Assembly: GCA_021018815.1 (NCBI GenBank)
Contig: JAITYX010000139.1
Coordinates: 496,001 to 560,000 of the forward strand
Direction: 5' to 3'
DNA from: Talinum fruticosum
Taxonomy: Eukaryota > Streptophyta > Magnoliopsida > Caryophyllales > Talinaceae
Length of the DNA: 64,000 bases
Of this stretch, positions 44,035-56,290 are shown piece by piece. Every line of letters starts with the position of its first letter. The first letter of the stretch is position 1. The translations under genes and the position numbers were made by a program. The notes beneath the pieces were generated by a model that worked only from the letters and a program-made list of their open reading frames with translations, did no database searches and was not told where the DNA came from.

Positions 44035-45885
44035 GAAATGAAAATTATCAAAATAGCAGATTATGGATCTAGTTGGTTGATTTTGTTGCTAGGATTGAGT
44101 CTATAGTGTTGAATGGGGGTTTTTATAGTGCCAACATTTTGTCTACCCGAGTGAGATACTGTCTTCTCTGCACAAATTGATTGAAATCAAACAAAAGGCA
44201 GCATTTGCCTAATTTGGATGATCATTTCTGTGCAGCTTTTCTGGTAAAAGATCTTCTTAGTGCCCATTCTCCACATCTATACTGTAACCCCTTGTAACGT
44301 AGATTTACTCCCTCCCTTCCTGCATATTTTTACAGCTGATGAGTAGAGAACGTTATAACTGAAATCTCAGCTTTTGCTCTTAAATCTTCTGCTATCCTCT
44401 GCCATCAGAAGGCAATCAATGCTTTTATTCTTTCCATTTTTATAAAATTTAAGCTGTAACACTAATAGCTTTGTTGCAATTTAAGAGAAACGCTATGCAC
44501 AAATGTTCACCACATTTTGCGTAGGCTTGACTCTGCAATATCAGTTTGGTTTGGTTTTATGAGACCGTATCTTAATTGTATGTAGTCATCATCAGTTCTA
44601 AACAAACAAGTGTAACTCTATTTTAAAATGAAATCAACACCATATACTGAGCCACCAACTATATAATATGCCTCATTCGGAAAACACCAAAACAGAAGGC
44701 AAGTTAGCCAGATTATTCCAACAAAAATACATATTTTGGATGCAAGAGTGAATGACTAAAACTAGGTCAAGTCTATTTTTTAACTTGTGAGCAATTCTTG
44801 ATGCTAGTAGTGACACTGACACCAATTCTATGACGGCATACTATGCAGTAACTATATGTCATGAAAAACAAAGGAAATTGGTTGTATGCGTAGACATTAA
44901 TGGGTGGCTTAAGCGTCAAGCTGGGTTCATTCATGGGCAAGTTTGAGGGTGCTGCCTGTGATGTTTGTGGTATGGCTTTCAGGACTTCAAACCGGGGTTC
45001 AGCCTGAGAAAAACTGTGCAAGACATCAAACTTCTGATGGGTCAAGAGCCAACATGAGGGCCTCGAGTGATGAAGTTTCTCGCAAGTAACAACTCCAAAG
45101 TGGTGCTACGAGCTTTGGATGTGTGAAATACAAAAATCTAAACTGCATTTTTTAGTTGTGATAGTGGACAAGCTTGTTGTACCCTTGTTCGGTAGCCAGC
45201 AGTATGAAGGTCAAACCCCTCTTAATCATGTGAGCCAGTGAATGTGTTGGAATGTATTGATAGAGTTGATTTGATCAGCATATAAGCCATACACTTTGCA
45301 AGTCTAGCTGTTTATCAGCAGGACATCAGGGTGTCTGATAGTCGACAGGTACAATTTTGGACCGAATATTTCAACATTAAGCAATATGAACTAAAGCAGA
45401 ATGCCTCACTTGAACTACAGCGGAATGCCTCACTTGATGAGAAATAACAAATAAGCAGTCCACGCAGTTTCTCGATTTAGGATAAATACAAACAACCAAC
45501 CTCTTTGCAATTCAGAGTTACAGTTCACAGCCGGTGGCCTCCAGGCGGTAGTAAATTGCATTTTTAGAAGTTTGAAACGGGCTAGCTACTGTATAGTTTT
45601 CCTGCTTATTTGAAGCTCATTATGGAAAAAAATTCAGAGCTACAATTGCAAACATCCATCTTCACAACAAACAGCACATTAGTGTAATTACATGCTTCCC
45701 ACCCTGATTACAAAGAAGTAATCTTTACATAGCCCTTGTTCATATATCCAAAAGCTTGTTAAATTATCATCAAAACAGAGGGTAAATGCTTGCATATGAA
45801 AAAAGCAAGAACCAAAAATTAACCAAAAACCCTAACTAATTATCACTATCAGGAATAGTGACAATGAACACTGAACAAACAGATA
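44035..45885. other. 3' flanks of the convergent IQD and BLT-like genes
   Basis: The plus-strand IQD gene and the minus-strand BLT-like gene end toward each other here. The stretch holds their 3' UTRs and spacer. A minus-strand frame at 44773-45045 shows no domain and is not called. A 20-bp word (GCAGAATGCCTCACTTGAAC/GATG) is repeated at 45397 and 45420. Confidence 0.4.
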
Positions 45886-46805
45886 CTAGCTGATAACAAG
45901 ATTGTTGGAGGAGAGAGAACTCTTCTGCTTCATCAAAATCTTGAGCTGGGCTTTCTGACACTCCAATTTTGTGCCCATATCTCTGCTATTATGACAAGAA
46001 TTAGATCCATTCATTGCCTTTACCACTCTTGGGAATTCCACGAACCCTTTAATCCCTCTTTTGATGTGGGGATTTTCAGCCTCGGGCGATGCCTTTCGTT
46101 GTGAATTAAAAGATGCAGAGACGTGTAATGCTGATCTCTTCGATTCCCCGGCAGGCATTGTTTTCGAAGAAGTGGAAGAAGAAGAAGAAGAAGTTGAACA
46201 CGAAGAAGAAGAAGCTGTACATGGTTTCTGATTTCTGGGTGTTTTCTGGCTCAACTGATGAAACTTCTCCTGGTAAAAAGCTTGGCATCTGATAGCTTCA
46301 TTTTGAGTCTTTCCTCTCTCAAAACCTCAGCCATTTTCAACATCTTCCTCTCTTCTTCAATCTCTTTCTTCTTCTTCTCCAACTCTGCCTTGAGCTGGGT
46401 CATCTCTTTACTCAGATCATCACACATCTTCTCCCTCTCTCTCCTCTGATCTACCAGCTCTCTGGCCATCATCTTGTTCAATGACTCGGCCTTTTTCCTC
46501 ATCTTCCGCTCGAATTCGAGCTCTTCCTTAAGCTGCACGATCTGGGCACGGGCTTGATCGAGCTCTGAGCTCATCTTGGCAGGTAGGCAGTCAAACTTCA
46601 GATCTCGATTAAAACGATGAATGTGCTTGGCACTGGCACTGTACTTGCGCAAGAGGTGTTTGTGAATATGACTCTGAGAAGGATTCTGAAAAAATGGATT
46701 GTCGTAAAGCTTCCAGTTGATGGTGCAAGTGGAGGTGCTGAAGTTGACAGCCTCTTCGTCTTCAGTGGAGGCGGTGCTTGTCATCATCATCATCATAGTG
46801 CTCAT
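45886..46805 (-). CDS. BRANCHLESS TRICHOME-like coiled-coil protein (one frameshift)
   Basis: Single exon on the minus strand, about 307 codons. The first part has a Met/Thr/Glu-rich start and NWKLYDNPFFQNPS. Then comes a long coiled coil (from KMSSELDQARAQIVQLKEEL, through EKKKKEIEEERKMLKMAEV) ending in AEVLREERLKMKLSDA, the signature block of the BLT family. A Ser-rich tail follows. BLT in Arabidopsis is needed for trichome branching and endoreduplication control; whether this copy does the same is inference. The frame breaks at an A5 run (46275-46279): six would give KLFYQEKFHQLSQKTPR and one continuous protein; as given, the first frame stops after RRSFIS. Confidence 0.78.
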
Positions 46806-47060
46806 ATGCTCTTGAATTTATTGGTTTTGGGGTTTCCTTCTTCTAATTAATCCTTGATTTTGCAGGTGTTTGTATTTGTGTAGCTAGCTTTCGCAATTGG
46901 TCCCTGTGGTGGGTTTCCTCTTTCTCTCCCTCTGTGTTAGTGAAAAGAAGGCAAAAGATGTAGGGTCATACAGTGAGTGTACCAACAGCAATGAATTAAG
47001 GGAGGGTGAGAGTGTAAAGGAGCAATAAATTGATGAGGAGGGGGTGGAGTGGAATACGAG

Positions 47061-47098
<38 letters not shown>

Positions 47099-47644
47099 GG
47101 TCACATGACATGACATATGCCAACCCCTTCTTGTTCATTTTTCTACAAGTGAATGGGTGCATTTTGTGGAGAGGTGGCCACCGGATTCAGATACTTTTAC
47201 AGTTTGAGAGAGGAGAGACTCTAATTTTTACATCTATTTTGAGATTTTACTCTTAAGAAAAAATTATTACTGACGGTAAAAAAAATGTCCAAAAAAAAAA
47301 CCTCTCAATTGTTGAATGGGATATTCAAAGAATCCCAATATCAAGTATGAAAAATAAAGGTATATTACGTATCACTTATAACTTGTAAGTAGAGGTATAT
47401 ATTGCACCATTTGATTGATGATGTTTTTTTCCCGACTATTTAAATCTAGTATAGTGCTTTTATAAGCTTATCTTTTTTATTCAATTCTTACATTTTTTAC
47501 AGTTTTATCTAACACTGACAAAATTTACTTTTTATTGAGCAAATTGTTTTTATTTTGATTTAGAAGAAAAGCTACATTATAAATTTAAAACACACTATTT
47601 TTTCTCCCCATACACTGACAACCTATAAAGAATACATCATTCTA

Positions 47645-47645
<1 letters not shown>

Positions 47646-47689
<44 letters not shown>
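47646..47689. repeat. (TA)n microsatellite
   Basis: About 22 TA units. Confidence 0.9.
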
Positions 47690-47690
<1 letters not shown>

Positions 47691-48908
47691 TACATATTAT
47701 ATATATGATGGTCACGACTATTATTGGTGGTTTTTTTCTCTTACCTATTCATTCTCACAAGCCATTCAAAGTAGACCAACCTACACAACACACAAATAAA
47801 AAGTTGAATTGAGAATAGTCTTTTTGGTTGTGTCCAAGACTTATATATATGGTAAGTGCAAGAATAGACGAAGGAAGAAGAGGCTAACAAACATTTTCCA
47901 CATGCATGGTCTCCTATCCTTGGTACCATCTACAAATTATATCCTAATCCTAATGTGCCTGGCTTTAATATTACACCTTCCTATCATACCAGATTGGACC
48001 CCCAAGCCACTATTCCTTGGACATGTTATGTGCCTAATAAAAAGATTCCTAATTATTGAATCTGCATATTAGGAAACAACTTTTATTTATTGCATATCAA
48101 CTACATTTGTTTTCTTCTAACTTTTGGGATGCTCAACAACTATATATTCAAGGTTGACTTCACATGTCATTTTACATTCAATTTTTGAAGATTGAAAAAC
48201 TTTGGACAATAATAAAATAAAGTAAAACCACTTATTAAATCATCGTGTTTATAAAAAAATATTCTTTTTATAATTTAAGAGTAAAATAGCTACATTTGAT
48301 ATACCCGTTTTATTTAAGTGAGCGTGAGACTTCTAAATTATGAATTTAGATTTTGTTTGAAAATCTTTTTAATTAGAAGGATAAACTAATGGTTGAAGAG
48401 CATGAGTAATTTAATAGGCTAACATGCCTGAGCTTCTCATTTGTTGCCTTATGCAATAATTTTATATTAGGTATGTTGAGATTTAAACCCGAAACCCCTT
48501 ATTTAAAAAAATTCTGATACTATATTTAACAGCAATATCAGTCAAAAGATTTCTTTCCAAAGACGGTATGGTGATTTCCCTCTCTAATAAGACGAAATCA
48601 AGTGAGGCATAAAGCAAGAAGTACTGATGTGGGGGTGAAAGAGAGGCCAATTACATTCATCAGAAACTCACATGCTCCTGACTGAGGCTGAGATAGTTAA
48701 TCCAGAGAGAAAGGGGGAGGGATCTTCTGTGTTCTGATTAATGTTTTTGTCTTCTATTCATTGGCCGGCCCATGATTTGACCATCATATGGTAACATATG
48801 CCCAAAAACAAAAATTAAATTGGTTGGATTCATCACAAAATCTGGAGTGTCTGTTCTGTCATAAACAGATTAAAAGTATGATATGATGTGAATCATATGA
48901 TGATATTA

Positions 48909-48970
48909 CCCAACTCAGCTGGATTCTTGACCCCAACATCACCCAACTCAACTGGATTCTTGACCCCAAC
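48909..48970. repeat. 31-bp tandem duplication
   Basis: Two copies of a unit containing CCCAACTCAGCTGGATTCTT (second copy has A for G), ending GACCCCAAC, placed head to tail. Confidence 0.8.
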
Positions 48971-49689
48971 TACCTACAAACTTTGTCGTCTCAAAAATAT
49001 TAATCAACCTTCGGATTTCCTCATTAGATGCTCCTATTCTAAGAACTAAAAGGTAAATAAATAAATCTAGCCCGTATATGTAGTTTGATATAACTGTGTG
49101 AAGATTGGGTATTGTAGAGTCTAGTTTGTGTAACCAGATTCGGTAAACGGATCGTTCAATTTGGATACTAGTCGGGTTAACTTATTATGATTGAGTCATG
49201 TTTTAAGTCAAGTACATTTCTAATTCATTTGGGTTTGGAACGGTTTCGGTTCGAATTAGGTTAGCTTCAGGTCAACCAAAGTCCGATCATATGAGTTATG
49301 TTTTATAGAAAAAACTAAACATTATTTGAAATTCGTTTCGAATTAGGTTAATTCCAATTTTCGATTTACTTTCAAGTGAACATGTTTCGAGGGTCGGGTC
49401 ATTAGGGGATTCAGTTCAGGTTTCAGATCTTAGGTTTCCGGTTACTTTTGATAAGTCTGTGTAACCTAGCATCTAGTCAAATGATGTCCGGCTGAACCTT
49501 CTATAAAATCTAACTTGATTTAGTTAACGATTTGAATTGTACTTGTCTAGGCAAAACGAGCTTGAATGATTTTTGGCTGAAGATGGCGATTGAGCTTTAA
49601 CCGGACACAATCTCACATCCGTCACCCCTTTAGTTCGCCATCTTCCCATCCATGAATGTAGGGTTAGTAAGAGTCTTTAAGTTAAGTAG

Positions 49690-50594
49690 TTTCATTCATA
49701 CAAGTAAAAAGAAACCGCTAATGGTCTAATGGATGGGTGAATGAAGGATCGACAATCCAGAGTCTCCAACCAGCCCTTGGCCAGAAAAAACGATTTCACT
49801 GAAACTGTGGAGCCATTTGGCTCAATGGGGAAAGAGAAATCGAATTGAGGAAGGGGAGGGGTTGTCAAAGGGATTCTTAAACAAGTGTAGATCAGCAACT
49901 TGTTATATGATACAGATGTAGATAGGGATGTTCTCAACCAATTGACAAAAGGAGAGACAGAAGAGAGTTACAGGGAGGAGAAGAATTCAAAGATAGAACA
50001 AGAAAGCAGAGGAGAAAACAGAGAAGGAAGCAAATAGATGAGGACTACAAGAGGTATATGTTATCTACTTATATAACTCCAATATGTTATAACACAAGCA
50101 AAAAGACACCCGAAACCATCCTACATAGAATAGGAGCCTTCATTTTGACTCCACTGTGAAGCCCTATACATAAAAATACACAAAAGTGTGTAAAACAACA
50201 AACATACATGAGCTTTGCAAATATTAGAATATCTCCTAGATTCATAATTTTAGCATTTCTTCCTTTATTCTCCACCTCCATCAGTTTGGTTCGAGGGAGG
50301 AATTCAACCAAACCAAACTAGCCTGCTCTCTCCTGTATTTTTTGGTGTATAAGAAGAGATTTAACATAAAACCTCAACATTCTTCCTCATCTACCCTTAT
50401 TAACAAAAACAAAACAAAACAAAACAAATTCTCCCTCATCTACACTGTCATCAGGCCTAATTTCTTCTTCCCCAGTTCCAGCTTCTCATCCCTTGTCTTC
50501 GTCCCCTCTCTCTCTCTCACTCTCCCTCTCTCTCCCGCCACACACACACTCACACACACTCACACACACAATTACCAATTGGGCTACAAGAGGT
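49690..50594. other. Unassigned spacer with CT- and CA-rich simple repeats
   Basis: No gene is recognised. 50501-50575 holds CTCTCTCT and CACACACT arrays directly before the LINE fragment. Confidence 0.35.
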
Positions 50595-50900
50595 TGTGTT
50601 CTAAGAGACTCGATGGGAGGTCTTATTAAGGCGGGCTCAAGTAATCTGGGTAAGGCCTCAGTTCTAGCGGTAAAAGTATTGGCACTGAGAATCGGTCTTC
50701 AGGAAGCTTCAAAGTTGAGATCCAAAATTTACAAATTGATGGAGGTAGCAACATCATCACTCAAACAATCAACAAATCCATCTATATTCCTTGGCAAATT
50801 GAGTACATCATTCAAGACATCCATTACCTTAGCTACGAATTAACAAGGTTTTATTCACTCATATTTTCTCAATAAGTTGGAGAGGTGGAGAAGCAAATCA
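50595..50900 (+). pseudogene. LINE RNase H fragment
   Basis: On the plus strand the frame reads RDSMGGLIKAGSSNLGKAS, followed by VLALRIGLQEASKL: the D-x-x-G, A-x-x-x-L-G and ALR-x-GL-x-A landmarks of the LINE-type RNase H domain. A frame change leads into PWQIEYIIQDIHYLSYE, also typical. No other LINE domain is present, and this is the only LINE piece on the plus strand in the window. Confidence 0.6.
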
Positions 50901-52950
50901 TGCGACTCATTGGATATCACGTTTCGGTTGTTCTGTTTCTCAACAAGTTTCGAGAGACCACAACATTGATATTTCTTTCTTATATATTTTGTACAATGAC
51001 AGCAAAGGTAGATCTCTTGTAAGAAAAGCTACTGCTTCATTTTATTGAACCCCCCAAAAAAAAACACACACACACACGCACATGCTGTGTGACCAGTTGG
51101 GCGTGACAGTTGGTTTGAGAAGAGGATACAGCGGAGTTAGGACTTAGGAGTAGTGCTGATCTAAGAGGTGGTGGTCGTAATTTAGGCTAAATACGAGCAA
51201 CTGATAATAATGGAATGCAATTGGAACTTGGGAGATCTGGTATCTATGCTGGAGAAAGGAGTAGGAATGGCGGTCATATTGGTGGTGATAGCGCAAGGAA
51301 GAGAGGATAATGGTAGTGGCAAGGTGGCTTAATGTTAGCGGAGGGGGTCATTGTACAAGGTGGTCTGTATGAGCAATTAGAGTGGAGTAGCTCTTCTCGA
51401 GGTGATAAAAGCATCCAATGATGGCAATATGGAGGGTGGTGGTGGTTTTAGACATATGGAAGGGTAACGGAGCCATGAAAGTAGTGTAAAGTGATCCCCA
51501 AAACTAGAGAGTCCAAAACCCTTGAGGAGCAAGGGGAGTTGATAAGTATAGAGGTTTTTAGATTTTTAGGCATCTCACCACCCACTTTACATATCCCTCT
51601 GTTTGATGTCGTGTCAGAAGCCTACGAAGAGGATCAATAAGCAAGCTTCAAATATTTTAAAACCCCACTTGCCCCATTCTCTAGTCTCTGCACAAGATGC
51701 ATCTCGACTGTACTCATTCTCCTCTTTCTCTAGCAATTCCCCACTCCCTATAGCCAAAAATCAATAAATAAATAGAGGAATGAGGGGTCTCCAAGAGGGC
51801 ACAAGGGAAGTCCTCTCTTCGCATCGCTTATTCGCCTATTTGGAAAAAGCTGCACTCCTCATGATCTTGTTTTTGTTTCATTTTTGCCAGTACACAAGGG
51901 AGGGAGGCGGAAAGAGGGGATGGCATCCAGAAAAGGGTGAGACAAAGATACAGGTGCGTAGAATAAAGAGCGAGAAGGCAAGGAGATAGCCTTTAAGCAA
52001 GGCCCACCTTTTCACTGGTATGCATCTTCCTAAACAGACAGCTTTTTTCAAACCACACCTATCACATGCATCAATAACAAGAATCAATGGTGAATGCTTT
52101 ATAAATATAAAATCTTCCCCTTTCTTGACAAGGGAAGTCCAGGTTCATAGAGCACATGCTGTAAGAATGATGGGAGCTTCCCAACATAACGTCATATACT
52201 CAGCAGAAGAAGCTATAGAACGTACATTGCAAACCAAAAATATCTCTAAGACCACCCTAATTGAGAACTGAATTGACATCGGATAATACAACAATGGACC
52301 ACCTTTGGCACCCAGTTCAAGTATAATTGCTAACCAAATTCTGGGGGTTAATATGGCATCACTACAGAAATCCTAAACAACAGAAAAAATCAGAACCTAC
52401 ATCAAATACAGGTTTGCAAACAACACCTGGAATATTTCAGTCAACTAAATGGTCAATCACCTCAAGCATTGGAATCAAACCCAAGTAATGCAAACATCTA
52501 AGGAAGCCCAATGAAGAGAACCGTCGTAACAGTAGTACAAAGTTTTGAATAGGTCAACAATGCTACCACTATCTCCATTAGTCGAGTACATTCTACTTCA
52601 AATTTCAAATCCTAAGAAAAAAGCAACAAGATGAAAGGTTTGCATTGAACCACATAGCTTAGTAACAGAACAAAAATAGCAAAATAGAACACGAATTAAG
52701 GCTTCTCCTTCATCTACACTGAAAGAACAGGGATTCAGTTTATTCTCCTCCACACCCACCCAGGAAAAGAAAAGGCGAAAAAAAGACAAAAGTGACTACA
52801 TGGTTTATCTTCATCTACACTGAAAGAACATAGATTCACATCAATAAGTCTACTTTCATGCTTTGCAATTGGAACACTATACCTTCTGATTGAATGCAAA
52901 CAAAATGGTTTTCTATGAAATCAAAATTCCACACCTTTGCTTTAAGAGCA
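50901..52950. other. Spacer and 3' flank of the seven-transmembrane gene
   Basis: G-rich interrupted frames around 51120-51500 and short frames at 51780-52270 show no domain. Sequence nearest 52950 is the 3' UTR of the minus-strand gene that follows. A 27-bp word (TCTTCATCTACACTGAAAGAACA) is repeated, in variant form, at 52706 and 52807. Confidence 0.35.
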
Positions 52951-54270
52951 TCACAGTTCGAATTCATCTTCAAGCTTCAACTGCTCTACAGCAGCTTCTT
53001 CCTCATCATCATCGATTGCAAAGTAAGGATTATGAGCCTCAGGCTTGAACCTGTACCCAGTGAACATATAGAAAGCAAGAGTAGCCAACTCTGCTGCCAC
53101 AACACTGGTCCAAAGATACCTATAAGAGGTAATAGTCTCGAGGGCATAGACCACAACCCGGGTGAAATATATATAACAGATGACCACAATGTAGTAATGC
53201 CTGAAAAGGGTAAGCTTCATCAATGTCACAGCAGCCTTGCCATCAGTCCTGGCCGCCTCTCGGAGGTTCTTAATTGACCACACAATAGGAAAGAGAACAG
53301 CACAACAACAAATCACATCCACCAAAAGGAAGATCTGCTTCCAAGTGATCCAATCCTTGCCATAAGGCCCAGATTCATCGATCACAATCTGAGCAATGTT
53401 TGCAACCACTTGGAGTGGAATCACAATCATGAGCACCTTCTTTTCTCTGTCCTGCAAGTAGGGTTTCAAGAAGGACCACCCAGTGCCGATCAACACAATA
53501 AGAGTGAACAAAGAGATGCCCTTAAGAAAGCTAAAGATGTAAAAGATAACATCCCATCCATGGGCACTCCCAGTGCGCTTAATATACGATTTATCCTCAG
53601 CCTCACAGAGAAGATTGAGAGCTTTCAGTAGCACAACAGCAAGCATGAAGAAATGGATCCTAAAAACAGTCAATCGCTTCTTGTACAGAATATAGACCCA
53701 GAAAACAGCAAGCGAAAAGTAGATAAGAGAGAAAAGGTAGTAAATCCTAGGCAGAACTGTACGACCAGCGGAGAGATAATCGCGACGGCCATTCTTACCC
53801 TCAAGGTTATACATTACAGATCGAACAGACATGGATACCTTGAGAACTTCAGGGAAACAATTGGCGAAAACGAGGGAATACTGATCTGGGTCGGTCTCAA
53901 CGAAGAGGGAATTGAAGCTATTCTCGTTGGGACGAAGAGTGTTGAAGGTGTAGACCTTTTTCACCATGCTCGAATCGAGAGCGCAACTGATTTCGGAGGT
54001 CTCAATCTGCTCAAGAACATGAAGCCATGATTCCCGAGTGCAGAGGAAGAACCCCACCTTGGAAAATTCGACGTTGTTGCGATTGGAGAGAGAAATTTTA
54101 CTGACGTTGAGCTCCAAGCGCCCAGTATGGGTGAACCCGAATTCATCAAAGGGGATGATGGGGCGAGAGTCGGATCGGACCTCCATAGAACGGATCTCGG
54201 CAGAGGAGAGAGAGAAGAGGAGGGAGAGACAGAGAAGGAGGGAGAAGAAGAAGAAGCGGAGGATCGCCAT
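52951..54270 (-). CDS. GOST/LUSTR-family seven-transmembrane protein (CAND7/GPR107-like)
   Basis: Intact single exon on the minus strand, 439 residues. Residues 1-24 (MAILRFFFFSLLLCLSLLF) are a signal peptide. A lumenal domain of about 150 residues with paired Cys (FLCTRESW, SCALDSS, ANCFPE) follows. Then come seven hydrophobic segments starting at YYLFSLIYFSLAVFWVYILY and including the family block HFFMLAVVLLKALNLL and AHGWDVIFYIFSFLKG. The acidic tail ends KLEDEFEL. In Arabidopsis the family includes proteins named candidate G-protein-coupled receptors (CAND6/7); in animals the relatives GPR107/GPR108 sit in the Golgi, so a trafficking role is as likely as signalling. The frame is uninterrupted, unlike several neighbours. 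Plus-strand frames across 52894-54280 are its antisense shadows. Confidence 0.92.
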   Translation of the reverse strand: MAILRFFFFSLLLCLSLLFSLSSAEIRSMEVRSDSRPIIPFDEFGFTHTGRLELNVSKISLSNRNNVEFSKVGFFLCTRESWLHVLEQIETSEISCALDSSMVKKVYTFNTLRPNENSFNSLFVETDPDQYSLVFANCFPEVLKVSMSVRSVMYNLEGKNGRRDYLSAGRTVLPRIYYLFSLIYFSLAVFWVYILYKKRLTVFRIHFFMLAVVLLKALNLLCEAEDKSYIKRTGSAHGWDVIFYIFSFLKGISLFTLIVLIGTGWSFLKPYLQDREKKVLMIVIPLQVVANIAQIVIDESGPYGKDWITWKQIFLLVDVICCCAVLFPIVWSIKNLREAARTDGKAAVTLMKLTLFRHYYIVVICYIYFTRVVVYALETITSYRYLWTSVVAAELATLAFYMFTGYRFKPEAHNPYFAIDDDEEEAAVEQLKLEDEFEL

Positions 54271-55519
54271 GGTTGATTGAGATCTCTGTCTTCAGTCCTC
54301 AGAGGAGGAGAGAGAGAGGAGATCAGATCAGAGATGCGCTCCTTCGAATTCGAATTCTAATTCTAATTCTAATTCTAATTCATAGAGTTGGGAATTTAAA
54401 AGGGACGAATATTCCTTTCTGGAATTGAGATTGAGATTGAGATTAAGATTGAAATTGAAATTGAAATGGTAAGAAAGATCAAAGATCGTGATTTGCAAGG
54501 TAGGAAGGAGGAAGACCTTTCAACAAACGTGAATATGTATGAATAGAAATTAGAAATTGATTGGAAATTTAACGTTTTGATTTTTGGGGATGTCTTTGAC
54601 TTGCATTTTTTATTTTTAATATTCCCCTACGTTAATTTTTAATCACCCATTTTTAATTTTCCCTCGCAAACGACCTTGACTTGCATTAAATTTCCTCTCC
54701 TTTTATTCCCCCCTCTTTTCTTAGTCCATTAGCTTTGTTGATATTGATATCAATGCTATATGTGTTATCACAAGTGATTGTCATAGAACATATGACCTTT
54801 TCAATTAATTTTTCAAGTAACATGTCAGAGAGTATAAGTTTGTATAAACATAACAAAATTGCCGTGAAATTTAAAATTCGAAATAAATGATATGTATTTG
54901 TATCTTATCCGACATTTGAAACAAGTTCATCCTAAAAATAGACTCGAAATTCGATGTCTAGAGCAAACTAAACTTAATTAAAATTTTCAATGATTTATTC
55001 TTTTTAAAATAAGACAAGCTTAATTAGACTCAAACATCGATTGATTCGAAGTTAATCTATATACAAACAAACGACCCTTTTGCCAAGTATGTTTCTAGTG
55101 GCTTTTAAGGTTATCATTTTTGAAACAATAGAAGTGATTATTTGTAGAATAAAAGATACACTAAGGTCTATACGATACCATATAATGAATAGTCATGTAA
55201 CTTAACTCTTAGATATTGGATACGAATTTAGGGGAAGCAAGAAGGTTTTTTTTCTTTTTGTGTGCGTAAGAGGGGCTATGTCCCTAAAAGAATATTATTA
55301 TTTTCTAATACGTCCGGGCCATGAACTCCCTACATTATCTTCAAAAAGCAACTATATAATTATCACAAGCATGAGTTTCTAAAAAGTAATATCCTATACT
55401 CATATTTAAACTTAGATTGTTTGTCTACCACTTGATTTGTCTTCCTATAACAATGAGATATCTTGATTTCTCAATCTGTTTCAACAAGTAACTTCGACAT
55501 TGAGATAGGAGTGGTGTGA
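54271..55519. other. Promoter side of the seven-transmembrane gene and AT-rich spacer
   Basis: Just upstream are a GAGAGA tract and two short arrays, TTCTAA-type (54350-54378) and GAGATT/GAAATT-type (54427-54467). The rest is AT-rich without a gene. Confidence 0.4.
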
Positions 55520-56290
55520 ACCGAGGACCTCAATTCTTAGTTCCACGGAGCATACCCGTAATTATTATAGAATCCAATTGTACCAAACTTGTTTTAGTCC
55601 AAGGGTCTTTGCCAATATTAAGTCCCTCCAAGCTGCTTTAATTTAAGCCATGATTGAGGAGCACCTTCCCAAATTTTCAGTGAAGCCACCAATCCACTCA
55701 CCCCTATCTCTTCCAATAACTCCTCCTCTGGCTACTAACCCGGGATTTCCCTTAGAGGCCCCATTAGTGTTCAAGATGGTCCATCCCGGTGGTGGGGATT
55801 CCTATCATATTAACTCTTTTGTAATCTAAAATGTGGGGGTGTTGCAATTCAAAGTGTCATCATAGAAAGCCTTACTTCCTTGCATTTTTGAACGAGGAAG
55901 TCACCCTTATTACATGGAATTGTACCATCACATTCGAAACAATGAGTGTTTCTCCATTTCCACAGGTATCAAGTAACTAGGAGAAACCTAGTTTCCCCAT
56001 CTTGATCCCGGCCATTCATAGCAATATTGTTAACAATCCATTCTTTAACAGAGTTACATCCAAGATTGACATTCCATCCTTTATTAGATAGAAAATGCCA
56101 AATTGCAATTGCATTTGGGAATCCACACGGAAGATATGGTCAATATCCTCAATTTGATTCCCACAAACTCGGCAACTAGGATCATTAATTAAGCCTCTTT
56201 TTTGGTGATTTACATTTGTCATCAATCGGTCATGGATAACAAGCCACAGAAACATGCAAATTCTTTGTGGTACATGAGTTTTCCATATCC
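55520..56290 (-). pseudogene. LINE ORF2 C-terminal fragment (zf-RVT and RNase H)
   Basis: On the minus strand the zinc-binding domain reads FLWLVIHDRLMTNVNHQKRG followed by CRVCGNQIEDIDHIFR (56130-56255). Further on, NTNGASKGNPG, GGVIGRDRGEWIGGF and AAWRDLILAKT (55620-55790) are RNase H landmarks; the first catalytic Asp of the usual NTDGAS is Asn here. Stops and frame changes separate the blocks. Confidence 0.72.

Larger units (their letters stand above)
46806..49689. other. Intergenic spacer
   Basis: Upstream region of the BLT-like gene (with a GA run at 47067-47093), then AT-rich DNA with a TA microsatellite (47646-47689) and a 31-bp duplicate (48909-48970). No gene is supported. Confidence 0.4.

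Noticed and set aside
44773..45045. Minus-strand 90-codon frame
   Set aside because: No domain or splice context; probably 3' flank of the BLT-like gene.
52894..54280. Several plus-strand frames of 73-127 codons
   Set aside because: All are antisense to the intact GOST-family gene.
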